Shown one piece after another: positions 44,096 to 54,635 of a DNA stretch of 64,000 nt (positions within the stretch are counted from its first letter, which is position 1; the number at the start of each line of letters is the position of its first letter). Made by a program: the position numbers and the translations under genes. The notes below the pieces were generated by a model, which worked only from the letters and a program-made list of their open reading frames with translations, was not told where the DNA came from and searched no databases. The DNA lies in NCBI GenBank assembly GCA_026984935.1, contig JALSRD010000100.1:1-64000 (forward strand). Direction: 5' to 3'. The DNA is from Desulfobacterales bacterium. Its GTDB lineage: Bacteria > Desulfobacterota > Desulfobacteria > Desulfobacterales > JALSRD01.

Positions 44096-44134
44096 GTTCT
44101 TTGGGTTGCTGAGGTTCTTGGGGTTATCGGGCTG
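44090..44134. repeat. degenerate 9-bp tandem repeat, five units
   Basis: Five consecutive 9-base units (tattgggtt, ctttgggtt, gctgaggtt, cttggggtt, atcgggctg) share the core TTGGGTT and decay to the right. It lies in non-coding DNA upstream of lpxL. Confidence 0.7.
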
Positions 44135-44445
44135 CCGGAGTTCAGTTGAGTGCGGCTTGGCGGCAAATTGCCGCCGGCAAAGCGGCTGCGCGAATGCAGA
44201 TCAGTCCACGGGATTGTTGCGCTAAGGGTTTGGCAGGAATAAGTTCGCAAATTTCCGGCGTCGAGGCGCCCGGCTGGCAAGGCGCGCAAGTGCAGGCATA
44301 TCGGGGGTATTCCGGGCTTTCGCCATACAGCCAGACTTCGATCCATCGGTGTTTAAAATGTGCAGTTATTTTTGCAAAAACCCCGGACTTGCCCGGGAGA
44401 GCCGATAACTGCCGCTACTGTTGAGAAAAACGACACCTGCCGCCT

Positions 44446-45390
44446 GTGGTGGCGAAAAATAAGAGAAATGTTTTGTCAGCAGGGAAGTTGAAAATAGTCG
44501 ATGCCCTGGTTGCCGGCGGGTTTCGCCTGATGGGGGGAATTCCGCCTGACTGTGCGCACACCATCGGCAACCGGCTGGGCGATATGTGGTTCGCCTTCGA
44601 CCGTTCGCGGCGCCGGGTGGCACTGGAAAGTCTGCAGCAGGTTTTCGGCGCCCAGCGGTCGGCGTCCGAAATCCGCAGTCTGGCACGGCGCGTGTTCCGC
44701 AATCTGAGCCGGATCATTTTTGAAGTCAGCTGGGCCATGCAGATGGATGAGAAGCGTTTTCGGCGCTATGTGACGATCTGCGGCCTCCATCACTACCGCC
44801 AGGCCATCGCCCGCAAACGCGGGGTGCTGCTGATGACGGCGCACTGCGGCAACTGGGAGCTGCTGACGCTGGTGGCGGCCATTACCCGGCACCCGGTGGG
44901 CATCGTTTACCGTCCCTTTGATTTTAAACCACTGGACCGCTTTTTCCGGGCCTTCCGCTCGCGCTTCGGCGCCCAGATGATCCCGGCCGCGCATGCCATG
45001 CGCAAGATCATGCGCAAATTGCGCAACGGCGACGCGGTTGCCATCCTGTTCGACCAGAACGTGGACTGGTACGAAGGCGTTTTTGTCGATTTTTTCGGCC
45101 GGCGGGCCTGCACCAACAAAGGCCTGGCCCTGTTGGCGCTGCAGACCGGCGCACCCGTGGTGCCGGTTTTCATGCGCCGGGTTGCACGGGGGTTTGTGGC
45201 CGAGATCGGCCCTGAGGTCCCGTTGGCAAGGAGCGGCGATAAAATCCGGGACATCGAAACCCACATGCGGCGCTGTAACCAGGTGCTGGAGGATTTTGTC
45301 AGGCGCTATCCGGACCAGTGGTTCTGGGTCCACCGGCGCTGGAAAACCAAACCCTATCATGCCTGGCCGCCAAATGACTCTTCGACTTGA
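44446..45390 (+). CDS. lpxL: lipid A late acyltransferase, LpxL/HtrB family
   Basis: The 314-residue enzyme of the lysophospholipid acyltransferase superfamily adds a secondary acyl chain to Kdo-lipid IVA. It has the catalytic HX4E in TAHCGNWELL, the region GIVYRPFDFKPLDRFF, AILFDQNVDW, and TGAPVVPVFMRR, ending YPDQWFWVHRRWKTKP as LpxL/M proteins do. The start is uncertain: two GTG codons lie at 44446 and 44449 and a TTG further in, with no strong ribosome site. LpxL versus LpxM specificity cannot be told. It overlaps the next gene by 17 bases. Confidence 0.9.
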   Translation: MVAKNKRNVLSAGKLKIVDALVAGGFRLMGGIPPDCAHTIGNRLGDMWFAFDRSRRRVALESLQQVFGAQRSASEIRSLARRVFRNLSRIIFEVSWAMQMDEKRFRRYVTICGLHHYRQAIARKRGVLLMTAHCGNWELLTLVAAITRHPVGIVYRPFDFKPLDRFFRAFRSRFGAQMIPAAHAMRKIMRKLRNGDAVAILFDQNVDWYEGVFVDFFGRRACTNKGLALLALQTGAPVVPVFMRRVARGFVAEIGPEVPLARSGDKIRDIETHMRRCNQVLEDFVRRYPDQWFWVHRRWKTKPYHAWPPNDSST

Positions 45391-46183
45391 AATACGGCCC
45401 GCGGATGTTACGGTGATCGTGACCACCTACAACCGGCCGCGCGCCCTTGCACGGGTGCTTGCGGGGTTGGCGGTGCAGACGGTCAGGCCGGCGCAGGTCA
45501 TCGTCGCCGACGACGGCAGCGGCCCGCAGACCGCGGCTGTGGTGAGAGATTTCAGCCGGGTCCTCCCGGGCATGCTGCAGCACGTCTGGCAGGCGGACCG
45601 TGGGTTCCGGGCGGCGTACATCCGCAACCGCGCCGTGCAGCGCGCTGCGGGGGCCTATCTCATTTTTCTCGATGGCGACTGCATTCCGGACCGGCGTTTT
45701 GTCGCGGATCATCTGCGGCTCGCTCAGTCGGGGACTTTTTTTCAGGGCAAGCGTGTACTGGTGGAGAAGGATTATTCGGAGAATTTCAGCATCAGAGATA
45801 CGACGGCGCCGTTGAAACTGGCCGGCCGCGTGATGCGCGGTGATCTGAAAAACAGCCACCATCTGCTGCGCCTGCCGTTCTGGCCGCCTCGCTATTGCCG
45901 CCGGCTGGGCGGCGTACGCAGCTGCAACATGGGAATTTTCCGCCGGGACCTGTACGCCGTTAACGGCTTCAACCGGGATTTTACGGGCTGGGGACGTGAA
46001 GACTCGGAGCTGGTGGTGCGCCTCTACCGCTTGGGGCTGAGACGCAAGGAACACCCCTTCATGGCCATCTGCTACCATCTCTGGCATGGGGACCATGACC
46101 GCAGCCGGCTGGCCGCCAACGACCGGCTGCTGCAGGCCACGTTGCAATCCGGCAGCTGCCGCTGCGCCAACGGCCTGGCTTGA
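45374..46183 (+). CDS. glycosyltransferase family 2 with galactosyltransferase-like C-terminus
   Basis: The 269-residue GT-A enzyme begins VTVIVTTYNRPRALARVL, has the UDP-sugar metal motif DGD in LIFLDGDCIPDRRF, and a C-terminal Glyco_transf_7C-like segment GWGREDSELVVRLYR that carries acceptor and metal ligands. No membrane segment is evident. Overlap with lpxL argues for a role in LPS core assembly on the cytoplasmic face. The track start at 44993 lies inside lpxL in another frame; the ATG at 45374 is taken. Confidence 0.88.
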   Translation: MTLRLEIRPADVTVIVTTYNRPRALARVLAGLAVQTVRPAQVIVADDGSGPQTAAVVRDFSRVLPGMLQHVWQADRGFRAAYIRNRAVQRAAGAYLIFLDGDCIPDRRFVADHLRLAQSGTFFQGKRVLVEKDYSENFSIRDTTAPLKLAGRVMRGDLKNSHHLLRLPFWPPRYCRRLGGVRSCNMGIFRRDLYAVNGFNRDFTGWGREDSELVVRLYRLGLRRKEHPFMAICYHLWHGDHDRSRLAANDRLLQATLQSGSCRCANGLA

Positions 46184-46324
46184 GCGGCTGTGTCCGCGCG
46201 TACGGTGTGGCTGTTTTGGGGAGAGGCCACGCACGCCGCCGTGCGCAGGCAAAATTCGATGTTCGGAAAGCTAACCCAGAATTGCGATCGATCCCCGCAA
46301 CCTGCTGAAAGGAAGCTCTAGACC

Positions 46325-47101
46325 ATGGTAGCCCCCCTGTCTGTGGCCATTGTGGCCCAGGACGAAGGCCGGCGCCTGGCACGCTGCCTCGAGAGCCTCG
46401 GCTTTGCCGACGAGATTCTGCTGGTGGACGGCGGCAGCCGGGACGATACGGTACAGATCGCCGAAGCGTTCGGCTGCCGGGTGCTGGTGCATCCCTGGCA
46501 GGGGTACAGCCGCCAGAAGCAGCTGGCGGTGGATGGCTGTCGCAACGACTGGGTGCTGATCATGGATGCCGACGAACGCCTGCCGGCCTCCAGCGCGGCG
46601 GCCATTCAGGGCCTGACGCTGGGCAGCCCGCCGGAAGCGGCCGCTTACCGCCTGCAGCGCAAGAATTTTTTTCACGGCCGCTGGATCCGGCGCTGCGGCT
46701 GGTGGCCGGATCATGTGGTGCGCCTGGTCGACCGCCGCCGGGGCGCCTTCAACGGGCGGCTGGTGCACGAGCAGTGGGAGGCCCGCGGCCGGGTCGCCGA
46801 CCTGGGTGCCGCCATCGAGCACCACAGTTTCGACAGTTATTCGGACCTTGTCCAGAAGATGCAGGTGTACTCTTCTTTAAGCGCGCGTGAGATGCTGCGC
46901 CAAAAACAGAAGACACACTGGTGGTCTGCACCCGGGCACGGCGGCTGGATGTTTTTCAAGACCTACATACTCCAGCTGGGGCTGCTCGAGGGCTACGACG
47001 GGTTCATGATCGCCCTGCTCAACGCCGGCGGGTCGTTCATGAAGTATGCCAAGTTCTGGGAGCTGACGCACTACGGCGGGCGGCGGGGCAGCAGCCGCTG
47101 A
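46325..47101 (+). CDS. LPS core glycosyltransferase, family 2 (WaaE/KdtX-like)
   Basis: The 258-residue protein resembles the WaaE group of LPS inner-core glucosyltransferases: LSVAIVAQDEGRRLARCLES, ILLVDGGSRDDT, WQGYSRQKQLAVDGC, LIMDADERLP, NFFHGRWIRRCGWWPD and the C-terminal GWMFFKTYILQLGLLEGYDGF. The DAD motif is the likely metal site. Start ATG 46325 has gaaagga upstream. It lies 141 bases after the previous glycosyltransferase and probably extends the same core oligosaccharide. Confidence 0.87.
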   Translation: MVAPLSVAIVAQDEGRRLARCLESLGFADEILLVDGGSRDDTVQIAEAFGCRVLVHPWQGYSRQKQLAVDGCRNDWVLIMDADERLPASSAAAIQGLTLGSPPEAAAYRLQRKNFFHGRWIRRCGWWPDHVVRLVDRRRGAFNGRLVHEQWEARGRVADLGAAIEHHSFDSYSDLVQKMQVYSSLSAREMLRQKQKTHWWSAPGHGGWMFFKTYILQLGLLEGYDGFMIALLNAGGSFMKYAKFWELTHYGGRRGSSR

Positions 47102-47116
47102 GCAGTGGCACGGACG

Positions 47117-48424
47117 TCAGAATTTGTTGAGCATGATGTTTAAAATGGTGCGGTCGGTTTCGATCATGCCTTCGGTACTCAGGGTGCCGATGTTCTGCAT
47201 GGTCTGCTCGGGGGATTGGCCGATGATGCCGTCCGTGGGCTTGACGAAGACACCCTGCAGCGCAAACAGGGCGGCCTGGACGGCGGTGCCGGCGGCCGTG
47301 GCCAGTTTAAGCGAGCACCCCGCCTTGGCGCCGTCACAGATGACGCCGGCCAGATCTTCGGTCAGATTCTTGATGGCACCGGCGATGTGCGCCATGTCGC
47401 CGCCCAGCAGATAGGTGATTCCCGCCGTGGCACCAGCGCCGGCGGCGATGGAACAGCCGCAGACCGCCGAAAGCCGGCCGGTGTGGGCTTTGACATACGC
47501 GGTGATGATGTGGCTCAGGCAGATGGCCTCGATGACAGTTCCCGGCTCACAGTCCACGTAGTCCTTGACCGCCCAGATGGGCAGCACAGCCGTCAATCCG
47601 TGATTGCCGCTGCCGGCCGAACTCATGGCCGGTAGTTTGACGCCCGCCATGCGCGCATCGGAAGCCGAGGAGGTCAAAATGCGCGCCGCCAGGATCATGT
47701 CACGCTTGACCAGTTTCTGGCGCACCAGCCGCTCCAGGGTTCTTCCCACGCCCAGGCCTGAACCGTGCTTGAGGCCGTAGGCGGCCAGGCGCAGGTTCAC
47801 CCGGACGCCCTCTTCGATAAACTCGCGGTCCTCGCGGTCCATTTCGTCCACGATGTCCAGAAGCTCTGCAACCCGGCGATCTTTCAGCCATTGTTCCATG
47901 GCCGGCAAGTCGCCCGTGTCACTGTCCACAGCCTCGTCCGGCATAAACGGTGCGGATTTCACCGGTTCTCCGTCCAATGTCAGAGAAACGATATTGTCAT
48001 GAATATCTCTGATGACGGATTCGGCCCGGTGCTTTCCCGCACGCACGACGGTTTTGATGTAAAGACCACGGCGGTCGGAGAGCAGCTTTACCTTGACATG
48101 GCCGTTTTTTATGAACCGCAGTGCCCGGGTGACCGCCTCCTCGTCAACGGATTCCAGCACTTCCAGCCGCAGAGCCGGATTCCCGCCGAACAGTCCCAGC
48201 GCCGCAGCCGTATCCAGTCCGCTGAGCCCGCCGCTGCCCGGTATGGAGACCGCCATGCCGTTTTTATAGATGTTGGGGTCCACACTGAGCGCCAGGCTGG
48301 TGATTTTTTGGCCGGGCAGCAGCGCTGCCGCGGCCGCCGCCCCCAGGGCGATGGCGACGGGTTCTGTGCAGCCCAGGGCCGGCGCGACCTGTATCTTTAA
48401 AATGTCCTTGACCGTATATTGCAT
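47117..48424 (-). CDS. L-cysteine desulfidase / L-serine dehydratase alpha-like protein (UPF0597)
   Basis: The 435-residue protein belongs to the UPF0597/CdsB/CyuA group, which binds a [4Fe-4S] cluster and cleaves L-cysteine to pyruvate, ammonia and sulfide. Candidate cluster cysteines are in PALGCTEPVAIALG, AVCGCSIAAGAGAT and ICDGAKAGCSLK. Glycine- and serine-rich loops (SIPGSGGLSG, SSAGSGNHGL) match the serine dehydratase alpha fold. It could act on cysteine or a related amino acid. It stands alone between the LPS genes and the efflux operon, with no transporter beside it. Confidence 0.9.
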   Translation of the reverse strand: MQYTVKDILKIQVAPALGCTEPVAIALGAAAAAALLPGQKITSLALSVDPNIYKNGMAVSIPGSGGLSGLDTAAALGLFGGNPALRLEVLESVDEEAVTRALRFIKNGHVKVKLLSDRRGLYIKTVVRAGKHRAESVIRDIHDNIVSLTLDGEPVKSAPFMPDEAVDSDTGDLPAMEQWLKDRRVAELLDIVDEMDREDREFIEEGVRVNLRLAAYGLKHGSGLGVGRTLERLVRQKLVKRDMILAARILTSSASDARMAGVKLPAMSSAGSGNHGLTAVLPIWAVKDYVDCEPGTVIEAICLSHIITAYVKAHTGRLSAVCGCSIAAGAGATAGITYLLGGDMAHIAGAIKNLTEDLAGVICDGAKAGCSLKLATAAGTAVQAALFALQGVFVKPTDGIIGQSPEQTMQNIGTLSTEGMIETDRTILNIMLNKF

Positions 48425-48502
48425 GGCTTAATCGCTCTTTCCCGGTGCGGTTGTTTAAAAAAACAGGGCAGACACGTGCGGGCGCCGTGACATGCCCGGC
48501 GG

Positions 48503-51500
48503 TCAGGGCTTATCTGGGTCAGCGGGCGCGGCATGCTTCAAGTGGGCGAACTCCCAGCGTTTGTCGAGGAAGTAGAGAATCGGCACGGCCATGCGCGAAA
48601 AGAGCAGGGAGGCGACTTCTCCGGCCATCAGCGAAATGGCCAGCCCCTTGAAGATCGGATCGGCGTAGATCACCGCGCCGGTGACGATGACCGCCGCGGC
48701 GGTCAGCATCATGGGCCGGAAACGCACTGCGCCGGCGTCGATCACCGCCAGATCCAGGGGCATACCTTCCCTGAGGCGCAGCTCGATAAAGTCCACCAGG
48801 ATGATGGAATTGCGCACCACGATGCCGGCGCCGGCGATCATGCCGATCATGGAGGTAGCCGTGAAAAAAGCACCCATCAGCCAGTGGGCCGGCAGAATTC
48901 CGATCAGCGAAAAGGGGATGGCCGCCATGATCGTCAGCGGTGTCGAAAAAGACTGGAACCAGCCCACCACCAGGACGAAAATCAGTACCAGCACCACGGC
49001 AAAAGCGATGCCCAGGTCGCGGAAGACCTCGTAGGTGATCTGCCACTCGCCGTCCCACTTCATGGCGAAACGTTTGGTGTTGGCCGGCAGAGATGCCGAA
49101 AGCTGTTCAATGTGGTAGCCCTCGGGGATGGAGATGGCGTCGATCTTCTTGCGCATTTCCAGGATGGCGTAGACCGGGCTCTCTTTGACGCCGGCCACGT
49201 CGCCGATGACGTAGACTACCGGCATCAGGTTTTTGTGGTAAATGCTGCGCTGGGCCCTGGTTTTGTGCACGGAAACCAGCGTCTGCAGCGGCACCTGGCG
49301 GCCGTCGGGAGTATTTACGCGGATGGCGGCCAGCCGTTTGACACCGGCCCTGTCGGCCAGTGGGAAGCGCAGGATAATGGGTACGTCTTCCTTTTCCCGG
49401 GGCTGGTGCAAAAGCCCGGTCTGCTGGCCCGCCAGAGCGATCTTCAGCGTCTGGGCGATCTTGGCGGTGCTGATGCCGGAAAGGGCCGCTTTTTCCTTGT
49501 CGACCTCGATGTCGAAACGCTGCTGGTAGCCCTCCATGTACCAGTCGACGTCCACGACACCGTCGGTGTGGTCGAAGATGTCCCGGATCTTGCGGGCGAT
49601 TTGCCGCTGGCGCTCGTAGTCCGGCCCGTAGACTTCGGCCACCAGCGTGGACAGCACCGGCGGCCCGGGCGGCACCTCGGCCACCTTGATGCGGGCACCG
49701 TACTTGTCGCCGATGGCCTTGAGCATGGGCCGCACCCGCTTGGCGATGGCATGGCTCTGGTCACGGCGGTCCCCCTTGGGCGCCAGGTTGACCTGGATGT
49801 CGGCCACGTTGGGGCCGCGGCGCAGATAGTAATGGCGCACCAAGCCGTTGAAGTTGAAGGGAGAGGCCGTTCCGGCGTATATCTCGTAGTCGCTGACTTC
49901 GTTGACGCGTTTCAGGTATTCGCCCATCTCCAGGGCGGCCGCGGTGGTTTTTTCCAAAGTGGCCGTTTCGGGCATGTCGATGATGACCTGAAATTCGCTT
50001 TTGTTGTCAAAAGGCAGCATCTTGACGCGCACCAAACCGACGGCCACCATGGCACAGGCCGCCAGCAGCAGCACGACAATTCCAGCGAGAAACGACCAGC
50101 GCAGCCAAGGATTGTGCAACAGCGGGCCCATGATGTGACGGTAGAGGCGCGTGACCCAATCTTCTTTCTCGTGGGTTGAAGGGGCGGATGCGCCATCTTC
50201 TCGGCGCCGCCGTACCATTCTCAGCGAGGCCCACGGGGTGACGATGAAGGCCACCAGCATGGAGATGATCATGGCGGCCGACGCACCCACCGGAATGGGC
50301 CGCATGTAGGGCCCCATCAGGCCGCCTACAAACGCCATGGGCAAAATGGCGGCAATAACCGTCAGGGTGGCCAGGATCGTTGGGTTGCCGACTTCGGCGA
50401 CGGCTTCCACCGCCACCGTGGCGCGTGGCCGGCCGCTGTTCTCCGGCAGGCGGAAATGGCGTACGATGTTTTCCACCACCACGATGGCGTCGTCGACCAG
50501 GATGCCGATGGAAAAAATCAGGGCAAACAGGGTGATGCGGTTCAAGGTGTAGCCGTAAAGATGAAACACGGCCATGGTCAGGGCCAGGGTGACGGGAATG
50601 GCCAGCAGCACGATGCCCGATTCGCGCAATCCCAGGGTGACGGCAATCAGGAGCGTGACCGAAAACACGGCAATGGCCATGTGAAACAGCAGTTCGTTGG
50701 ATTTTTCTTCGGCGGTTTCGCCGTAATTGCGTGTAATCGTGATGTGGACGTTGTCCGGAATACGGTCGCCCTTGAGGTCGTTTACACGCGCCAGCACGCG
50801 TTTGACCACGCTGATGGCATTGGCGCCCTTGCGTTTGGCCAGCGTCAGGGTGACGGCCGGATAGACGCCCTCGGCTGAGTTCGAAAAGTGCATGTGTTTG
50901 GTTGCGGCGGCCGGACCGGCTCCCAGAAAGACGTACTGGGAAGGTTCGCCGGGCCCGTCGACAACGCGGGCGATGTCCCGGACATACACCGGGCGGCCGT
51001 TGTGTACGCCCACGACCACCATTTCCACGTCGCGCCGGGTTTTCAGAAAAGCGCCGGTGTGCACCTTGATCTCGCCGGCCGGCGAGGGGTAGCTGCCGGC
51101 ATTGGATGCCTGGTTGGCACTTAACAGCTGGCGTGCAATGATCTGGGGGTCCAGCTTGAACGCCGCCAGCCGCACCGGGTCCAGGCGCACGGTGATCTGG
51201 CGTTTTTCTCCGCCGATCAGGTGGGTGATGGAGACTTTCTTTTCCTGTTTGACGGCGTTTTCCACTTCGGCGGCCACGCGCCTGAGCGTATAGTGGTCGG
51301 CGGTTTCGCTCCAGAACGTCAGCGCCAGTACCGGTACGTCGTCGATGTAGCGCGGTTTGATGAGCGGCGGACTGACCGCCCAGGGGATACGGTCGAAGTT
51401 GGAGCTCAACTTGGACTGCAGGCGGACGACCGCCTTTTCCTCGTCCTGGCCCACGTAAAAACGCACCACGACCATGGACATGCCCGGGCTGGAGGTGGAG

Positions 51501-51763
51501 TAAACGTACTCCACGCCGGGAATTTCCCACAGCAGCTTTTCCATGGGGCGCGTGATCCGCTGTTCGACCTCTTTGGCGCTGGCGCCGGGCATGCCCACGA
51601 ACACATCGATCATGGGCACGATGATCTGGGGCTCCTCCTCCCGCGGCAGGGCGATCACTGCCGCTATTCCCAGCAGGATCGAGGCCGCGATGACCAGGGG
51701 GGTCAGCTTGGAGTCGATAAAAAAATGCGCGATTTTGCCCGCCGGGCCCTGGCTGTGCGTCAT
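48503..51763 (-). CDS. RND efflux transporter permease (AcrB/HAE1-like)
   Basis: The 1086-residue inner-membrane pump has the RND duplicated plan: a first transmembrane helix ([20 protein letters not shown]), a large periplasmic porter and docking loop, helices 2-6 containing the proton-relay acids in [18 protein letters not shown], a second large loop, and the final helices ([16 protein letters not shown]). Porter loops include [15 protein letters not shown]. It is driven by proton motive force with its adaptor and TolC, encoded upstream in the same operon and overlapping by 4 bases. It fits the HAE-1/MdtB-like broad class; the substrate is unknown. Confidence 0.94.
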   Translation of the reverse strand: MTHSQGPAGKIAHFFIDSKLTPLVIAASILLGIAAVIALPREEEPQIIVPMIDVFVGMPGASAKEVEQRITRPMEKLLWEIPGVEYVYSTSSPGMSMVVVRFYVGQDEEKAVVRLQSKLSSNFDRIPWAVSPPLIKPRYIDDVPVLALTFWSETADHYTLRRVAAEVENAVKQEKKVSITHLIGGEKRQITVRLDPVRLAAFKLDPQIIARQLLSANQASNAGSYPSPAGEIKVHTGAFLKTRRDVEMVVVGVHNGRPVYVRDIARVVDGPGEPSQYVFLGAGPAAATKHMHFSNSAEGVYPAVTLTLAKRKGANAISVVKRVLARVNDLKGDRIPDNVHITITRNYGETAEEKSNELLFHMAIAVFSVTLLIAVTLGLRESGIVLLAIPVTLALTMAVFHLYGYTLNRITLFALIFSIGILVDDAIVVVENIVRHFRLPENSGRPRATVAVEAVAEVGNPTILATLTVIAAILPMAFVGGLMGPYMRPIPVGASAAMIISMLVAFIVTPWASLRMVRRRREDGASAPSTHEKEDWVTRLYRHIMGPLLHNPWLRWSFLAGIVVLLLAACAMVAVGLVRVKMLPFDNKSEFQVIIDMPETATLEKTTAAALEMGEYLKRVNEVSDYEIYAGTASPFNFNGLVRHYYLRRGPNVADIQVNLAPKGDRRDQSHAIAKRVRPMLKAIGDKYGARIKVAEVPPGPPVLSTLVAEVYGPDYERQRQIARKIRDIFDHTDGVVDVDWYMEGYQQRFDIEVDKEKAALSGISTAKIAQTLKIALAGQQTGLLHQPREKEDVPIILRFPLADRAGVKRLAAIRVNTPDGRQVPLQTLVSVHKTRAQRSIYHKNLMPVVYVIGDVAGVKESPVYAILEMRKKIDAISIPEGYHIEQLSASLPANTKRFAMKWDGEWQITYEVFRDLGIAFAVVLVLIFVLVVGWFQSFSTPLTIMAAIPFSLIGILPAHWLMGAFFTATSMIGMIAGAGIVVRNSIILVDFIELRLREGMPLDLAVIDAGAVRFRPMMLTAAAVIVTGAVIYADPIFKGLAISLMAGEVASLLFSRMAVPILYFLDKRWEFAHLKHAAPADPDKP

Positions 51764-52926
51764 GACTGGATCTCCACCTTGACGCCGTCCGCCAGTTTGG
51801 GCGGCGGGCTGATGACAAAGCGGTCGCCCTTTGCCAGGCCCGAAATGACCTCTACGACATCTCCCATAACCCTGCCGGTGCGGATGAGGCGGAAATGGGC
51901 GATCTGTCCCTTGTCAACCCGGTAGAATCCGGTTAGCTGGCCGTGGCGCACCACAGCGCTTGCCGGTAGGGTCAGCAGGCCGCTTTCCCCCACCGGGATG
52001 TCCACGCGGGCAAACATGCCGGACTTGAAGGCACCGTTTTCCGGCAGCGCCACTTTGACAAAGAAGGTGCGCGTTGCCGGATCGGCGGTGGGGGAGATCG
52101 TTTTAACGGTGCCGGTCAAGGTGCGCCTGTGCATGGCGGGAATATGAACGGTCAGTTCCTGTTGGGGGCGGACCCGCTGGAGATAGATTTCCGGCAGGAT
52201 CAGCTTGACTTCAAAGGCGCCTTTTTTCTCCAGGCGCAGGAAGGGCGTGCCCGGGGCGGCCAGGTCTCCGGGCTCGACCATCTTGGCCGTGATGACGGCA
52301 TCGTAGGGGGCGCGTACCACGGCATCGCGGAACCGCACCCGCGCCACCGCCAGTTCCGCCTGCGCCTGGTGGATGCGCGAACTCGCGGCCTGGACCATGG
52401 CGGCGGTGCGCTTTAGCGAAGATACGGCCTCCCGGTAGCGGGCCTCTACTTCGTCGAATTCCTGTTTGCTGGCCGAATCTTCATCCAGCAGTTGGCGGTA
52501 GCGCCGGTAGGTGGTGTGGGCCAGTTTTTCGGCGCTGCGGGCCGTTTCACGGGCGGAAACGGCTGCCTGCATGGCCTGGCGGGCCTCCTGCAGGGCCGCC
52601 CGGGCCTGGCGCAGGCGGGCCTTGACCCGCCGGTCGTCGATGGTCACCAGGATTTTGCCCGTGGCAACGGAATCGCCGACGTGGACATTGACGGCGGTCA
52701 CCGTTCCCATCAGCTTGCTGGAAATTGTGCTGGCCGTTGCCGCCGTTACGCTGCCCACGGCCGTGTAGACAAAAGGATGACCGGCGACCTGCGCCAATCC
52801 CACGGCAGCCTTGACCGCCGTCTTGGCGTTTGCGGTCTGTGTTCCCGGTTCGATGGTTTCGCCGCAGGCGGACACCATGAGGGCCAAAAGGAGACAGAAG
52901 GTAAAAGCGGACCATTTCGAGTGCAT
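51760..52926 (-). CDS. RND efflux periplasmic adaptor lipoprotein
   Basis: The 388-residue membrane-fusion protein has a lipoprotein signal peptide with lipobox VSAC (Cys about 21). Barrel-sandwich lipoyl halves follow ([26 protein letters not shown] and [20 protein letters not shown]), flanking a coiled-coil hairpin rich in Ala/Arg/Gln. The beta-barrel and membrane-proximal domain complete the chain ([13 protein letters not shown]). It bridges the pump and the TolC channel. Start ATG 52926 has ggag upstream, and the gene overlaps the pump gene (ATGA). Confidence 0.94.
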   Translation of the reverse strand: MHSKWSAFTFCLLLALMVSACGETIEPGTQTANAKTAVKAAVGLAQVAGHPFVYTAVGSVTAATASTISSKLMGTVTAVNVHVGDSVATGKILVTIDDRRVKARLRQARAALQEARQAMQAAVSARETARSAEKLAHTTYRRYRQLLDEDSASKQEFDEVEARYREAVSSLKRTAAMVQAASSRIHQAQAELAVARVRFRDAVVRAPYDAVITAKMVEPGDLAAPGTPFLRLEKKGAFEVKLILPEIYLQRVRPQQELTVHIPAMHRRTLTGTVKTISPTADPATRTFFVKVALPENGAFKSGMFARVDIPVGESGLLTLPASAVVRHGQLTGFYRVDKGQIAHFRLIRTGRVMGDVVEVISGLAKGDRFVISPPPKLADGVKVEIQS

Positions 52927-53024
52927 ACAAAGACTCCATCAAATCGCCACAACGGGCATTGCAGTTTTGCGCCTGCCGGGCCGCAAATGCGTACAGGCGT
53001 TCGGCGGCCGCAGCAGTTCAACAG

Positions 53025-54419
53025 TCAGTCTTGCTGTTTGGTCACCTGGCCGGGTGCTTTGTAGTTTTCATCGATGGTGCCCGCCGCCAATGCCAGCCGG
53101 GCGGAAGAAACCCGGTAGTCGTGTAGCCTGCGGAACAAGTCGCTGCGGGCTTTTTGCAGCGCGACTTCGGCGTCGAGCAGGGCAACGATGGTCACCAGCC
53201 CGTGGCGGTAGCGGTTGCGTACGATGCGCAGCGTTTCCTCGGCCTGGCCGACGGCCGTGCGCGCCACCGAAATAGCCTGCCAGGCGCTGTGGACCTGCAG
53301 AAAGGCCTGGCGGGTCTGTACCCGTACGGCCAGCTCCATCTGGCGGATACGCGCGCGTGCAGCCCGTTCCAGGTCCCGGGCCTCCCGCACCCTGGCCGAG
53401 ATGCGGTTGCCCGAGTACAGGTTCAGGTTCATCATGGCGCCGACGGTGTAATTGTCGGCACTGTCGCTGAACTTTTCGGTGTTGATTTCGTAGTTGCCGA
53501 TGAGATTGAAAGACGGCAGATGGGCGGCACGCGCCTTTTTGACGGCTTCGCGCGCGATAAGCTCCTGGTTGTGCAGCAGTCTGAGGTCCGGCCGACGGGC
53601 CAGCGCCTGCGCGGTCCAGTGGGCCTGGCTGGCATGTGGCGCCGACACGCTGTCCAGTACGGAAACCGGCAGGAAGTGTTCATCTTCCTCGCTGCCCATC
53701 ACGGCGCTCAACGCAGCCCGGGCAACCGCCACGTTGCTTTCCGCCTGCAGGCGCTGCTGCTCCAGGCTGGCGATGCGCACCTGGGCCCGCAACAGGTCGC
53801 TTTTCACGAAAAAGCCGGTCTGGTAGCGGCTTTGCACCATTTTCAGGTTGGCGCGGGCGCTTTTCAGGCTCTCTTGCACCACGCGCAGGTCTTTCTGGGC
53901 CAGCAGGAGGTTCAGGTAGTTTGTGGTGGCCTCGGCGATGATTTCCTGCCGCGTGCGCTGCAGCTGCAGGGCGGCCGCGTCCCGGCCCAGTTTGGCCTGT
54001 TTGTGGCCGTACCAGGTCCGGCCGCTGTCGTACAGCGGCCAGACCAGCGAAAAACGGCTGTTGAAATTGTCGACGGCGTCCGGACTGTTGAGTCGCTGAA
54101 CATCGAAATCTTCCTGGGTAAAGACGCCCTGGTTCAACAGGGTCCCGAAAGCCAGCGTGGGGTTGTTCGTATGGTTGAAGCGTTCATCGAAGGCCACCTG
54201 CGGCAGAAAGCCGGAGCGGGCCTGGGTGACGCGCTCCCCCGACGCATCCAGCTGGGATTGCGCCGCCATGATCCTGGGGTTGTGCTTCAGGGCGGCCTGG
54301 ATCGCATCGTCCATGGTCAGCATGTGCTGCGCCGGCCGAAATTGGGCTGTCACATGTGTGCCGGTCAGCATCAGCATCAATACGACGCCTGACAGCACCG
54401 TGGCGGCAGATGATTTCAT
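53025..54419 (-). CDS. TolC-family outer membrane efflux channel
   Basis: The 464-residue protein has a signal peptide (VVLMLMLTGTHVTAQ) and the duplicated outer-membrane efflux repeats. Motifs include MTDDAIQAALKHNPRI-like MLTMDDAIQAALKHNP, long amphipathic helices with the repeated TGFFVKSDLLRAQVRIASLEQ, and RHGLVTIVALLDAEVALQKA. It forms the trimeric exit duct for the RND pump. It is the first gene of the operon, with ggagg before the ATG and a near-consensus promoter. Confidence 0.93.
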   Translation of the reverse strand: MKSSAATVLSGVVLMLMLTGTHVTAQFRPAQHMLTMDDAIQAALKHNPRIMAAQSQLDASGERVTQARSGFLPQVAFDERFNHTNNPTLAFGTLLNQGVFTQEDFDVQRLNSPDAVDNFNSRFSLVWPLYDSGRTWYGHKQAKLGRDAAALQLQRTRQEIIAEATTNYLNLLLAQKDLRVVQESLKSARANLKMVQSRYQTGFFVKSDLLRAQVRIASLEQQRLQAESNVAVARAALSAVMGSEEDEHFLPVSVLDSVSAPHASQAHWTAQALARRPDLRLLHNQELIAREAVKKARAAHLPSFNLIGNYEINTEKFSDSADNYTVGAMMNLNLYSGNRISARVREARDLERAARARIRQMELAVRVQTRQAFLQVHSAWQAISVARTAVGQAEETLRIVRNRYRHGLVTIVALLDAEVALQKARSDLFRRLHDYRVSSARLALAAGTIDENYKAPGQVTKQQD

Positions 54420-54486
54420 AGGAGGTCCTCCATGAAAGAAACATGAACCCGCGGGCCGCAGCGGCGGACCGCGGTTTGCTGCTGCA

Positions 54487-54515
54487 GACTATAAGTGGCC
54501 TTCGGGTCACTGTCA
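54487..54515 (-). promoter_or_regulatory. near-consensus promoter of the RND efflux operon
   Basis: On the minus strand TTGACA is followed by TATAGT after exactly 17 bases; the predicted start near 54480 is about 61 bases before the tolC ATG. Confidence 0.65.
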
Positions 54516-54606
54516 ACGGGTAATCTTTTACAGCTGTTTCGGCGGGTTGCATGAGCGGCGGGCCACGGCCCCGCGGGAGATTGGAAAATTTCCGGGATCG
54601 ACCGGC

Positions 54607-54635
54607 TTGCACTGGTGGCGCAGGATTCTTATAGT
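54607..54635 (+). promoter_or_regulatory. putative promoter of the PCP_red/siroheme gene
   Basis: TTGCAC and TATAGT are separated by exactly 17 bases; the start near 54642 is about 87 bases before the ATG. Confidence 0.55.

Larger units (their letters stand above)
43962..44445. other. intergenic region between waaA and lpxL
   Basis: These 484 bases hold the waaA promoter, a 9-base tandem repeat, and a stretch around 44200-44340 that may be an extragenic repeat. No ORF here (for example 44146-44424) looks like a protein. Confidence 0.5.

Noticed and set aside
44146-44424. 92-residue ORF between waaA and lpxL
   Set aside because: There is no ribosome site or recognisable motif, and the DNA looks like non-coding repeat.
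48533-50179. 548-residue plus-strand ORF
   Set aside because: It is antisense to the RND pump and rich in His, Gln, Gly and Asp as shadow frames are here.
50007-51818. 603-residue minus-strand ORF
   Set aside because: It is a same-strand out-of-frame shadow of the RND pump with repeated Arg/His/Gly/Pro and no hydrophobic segments.
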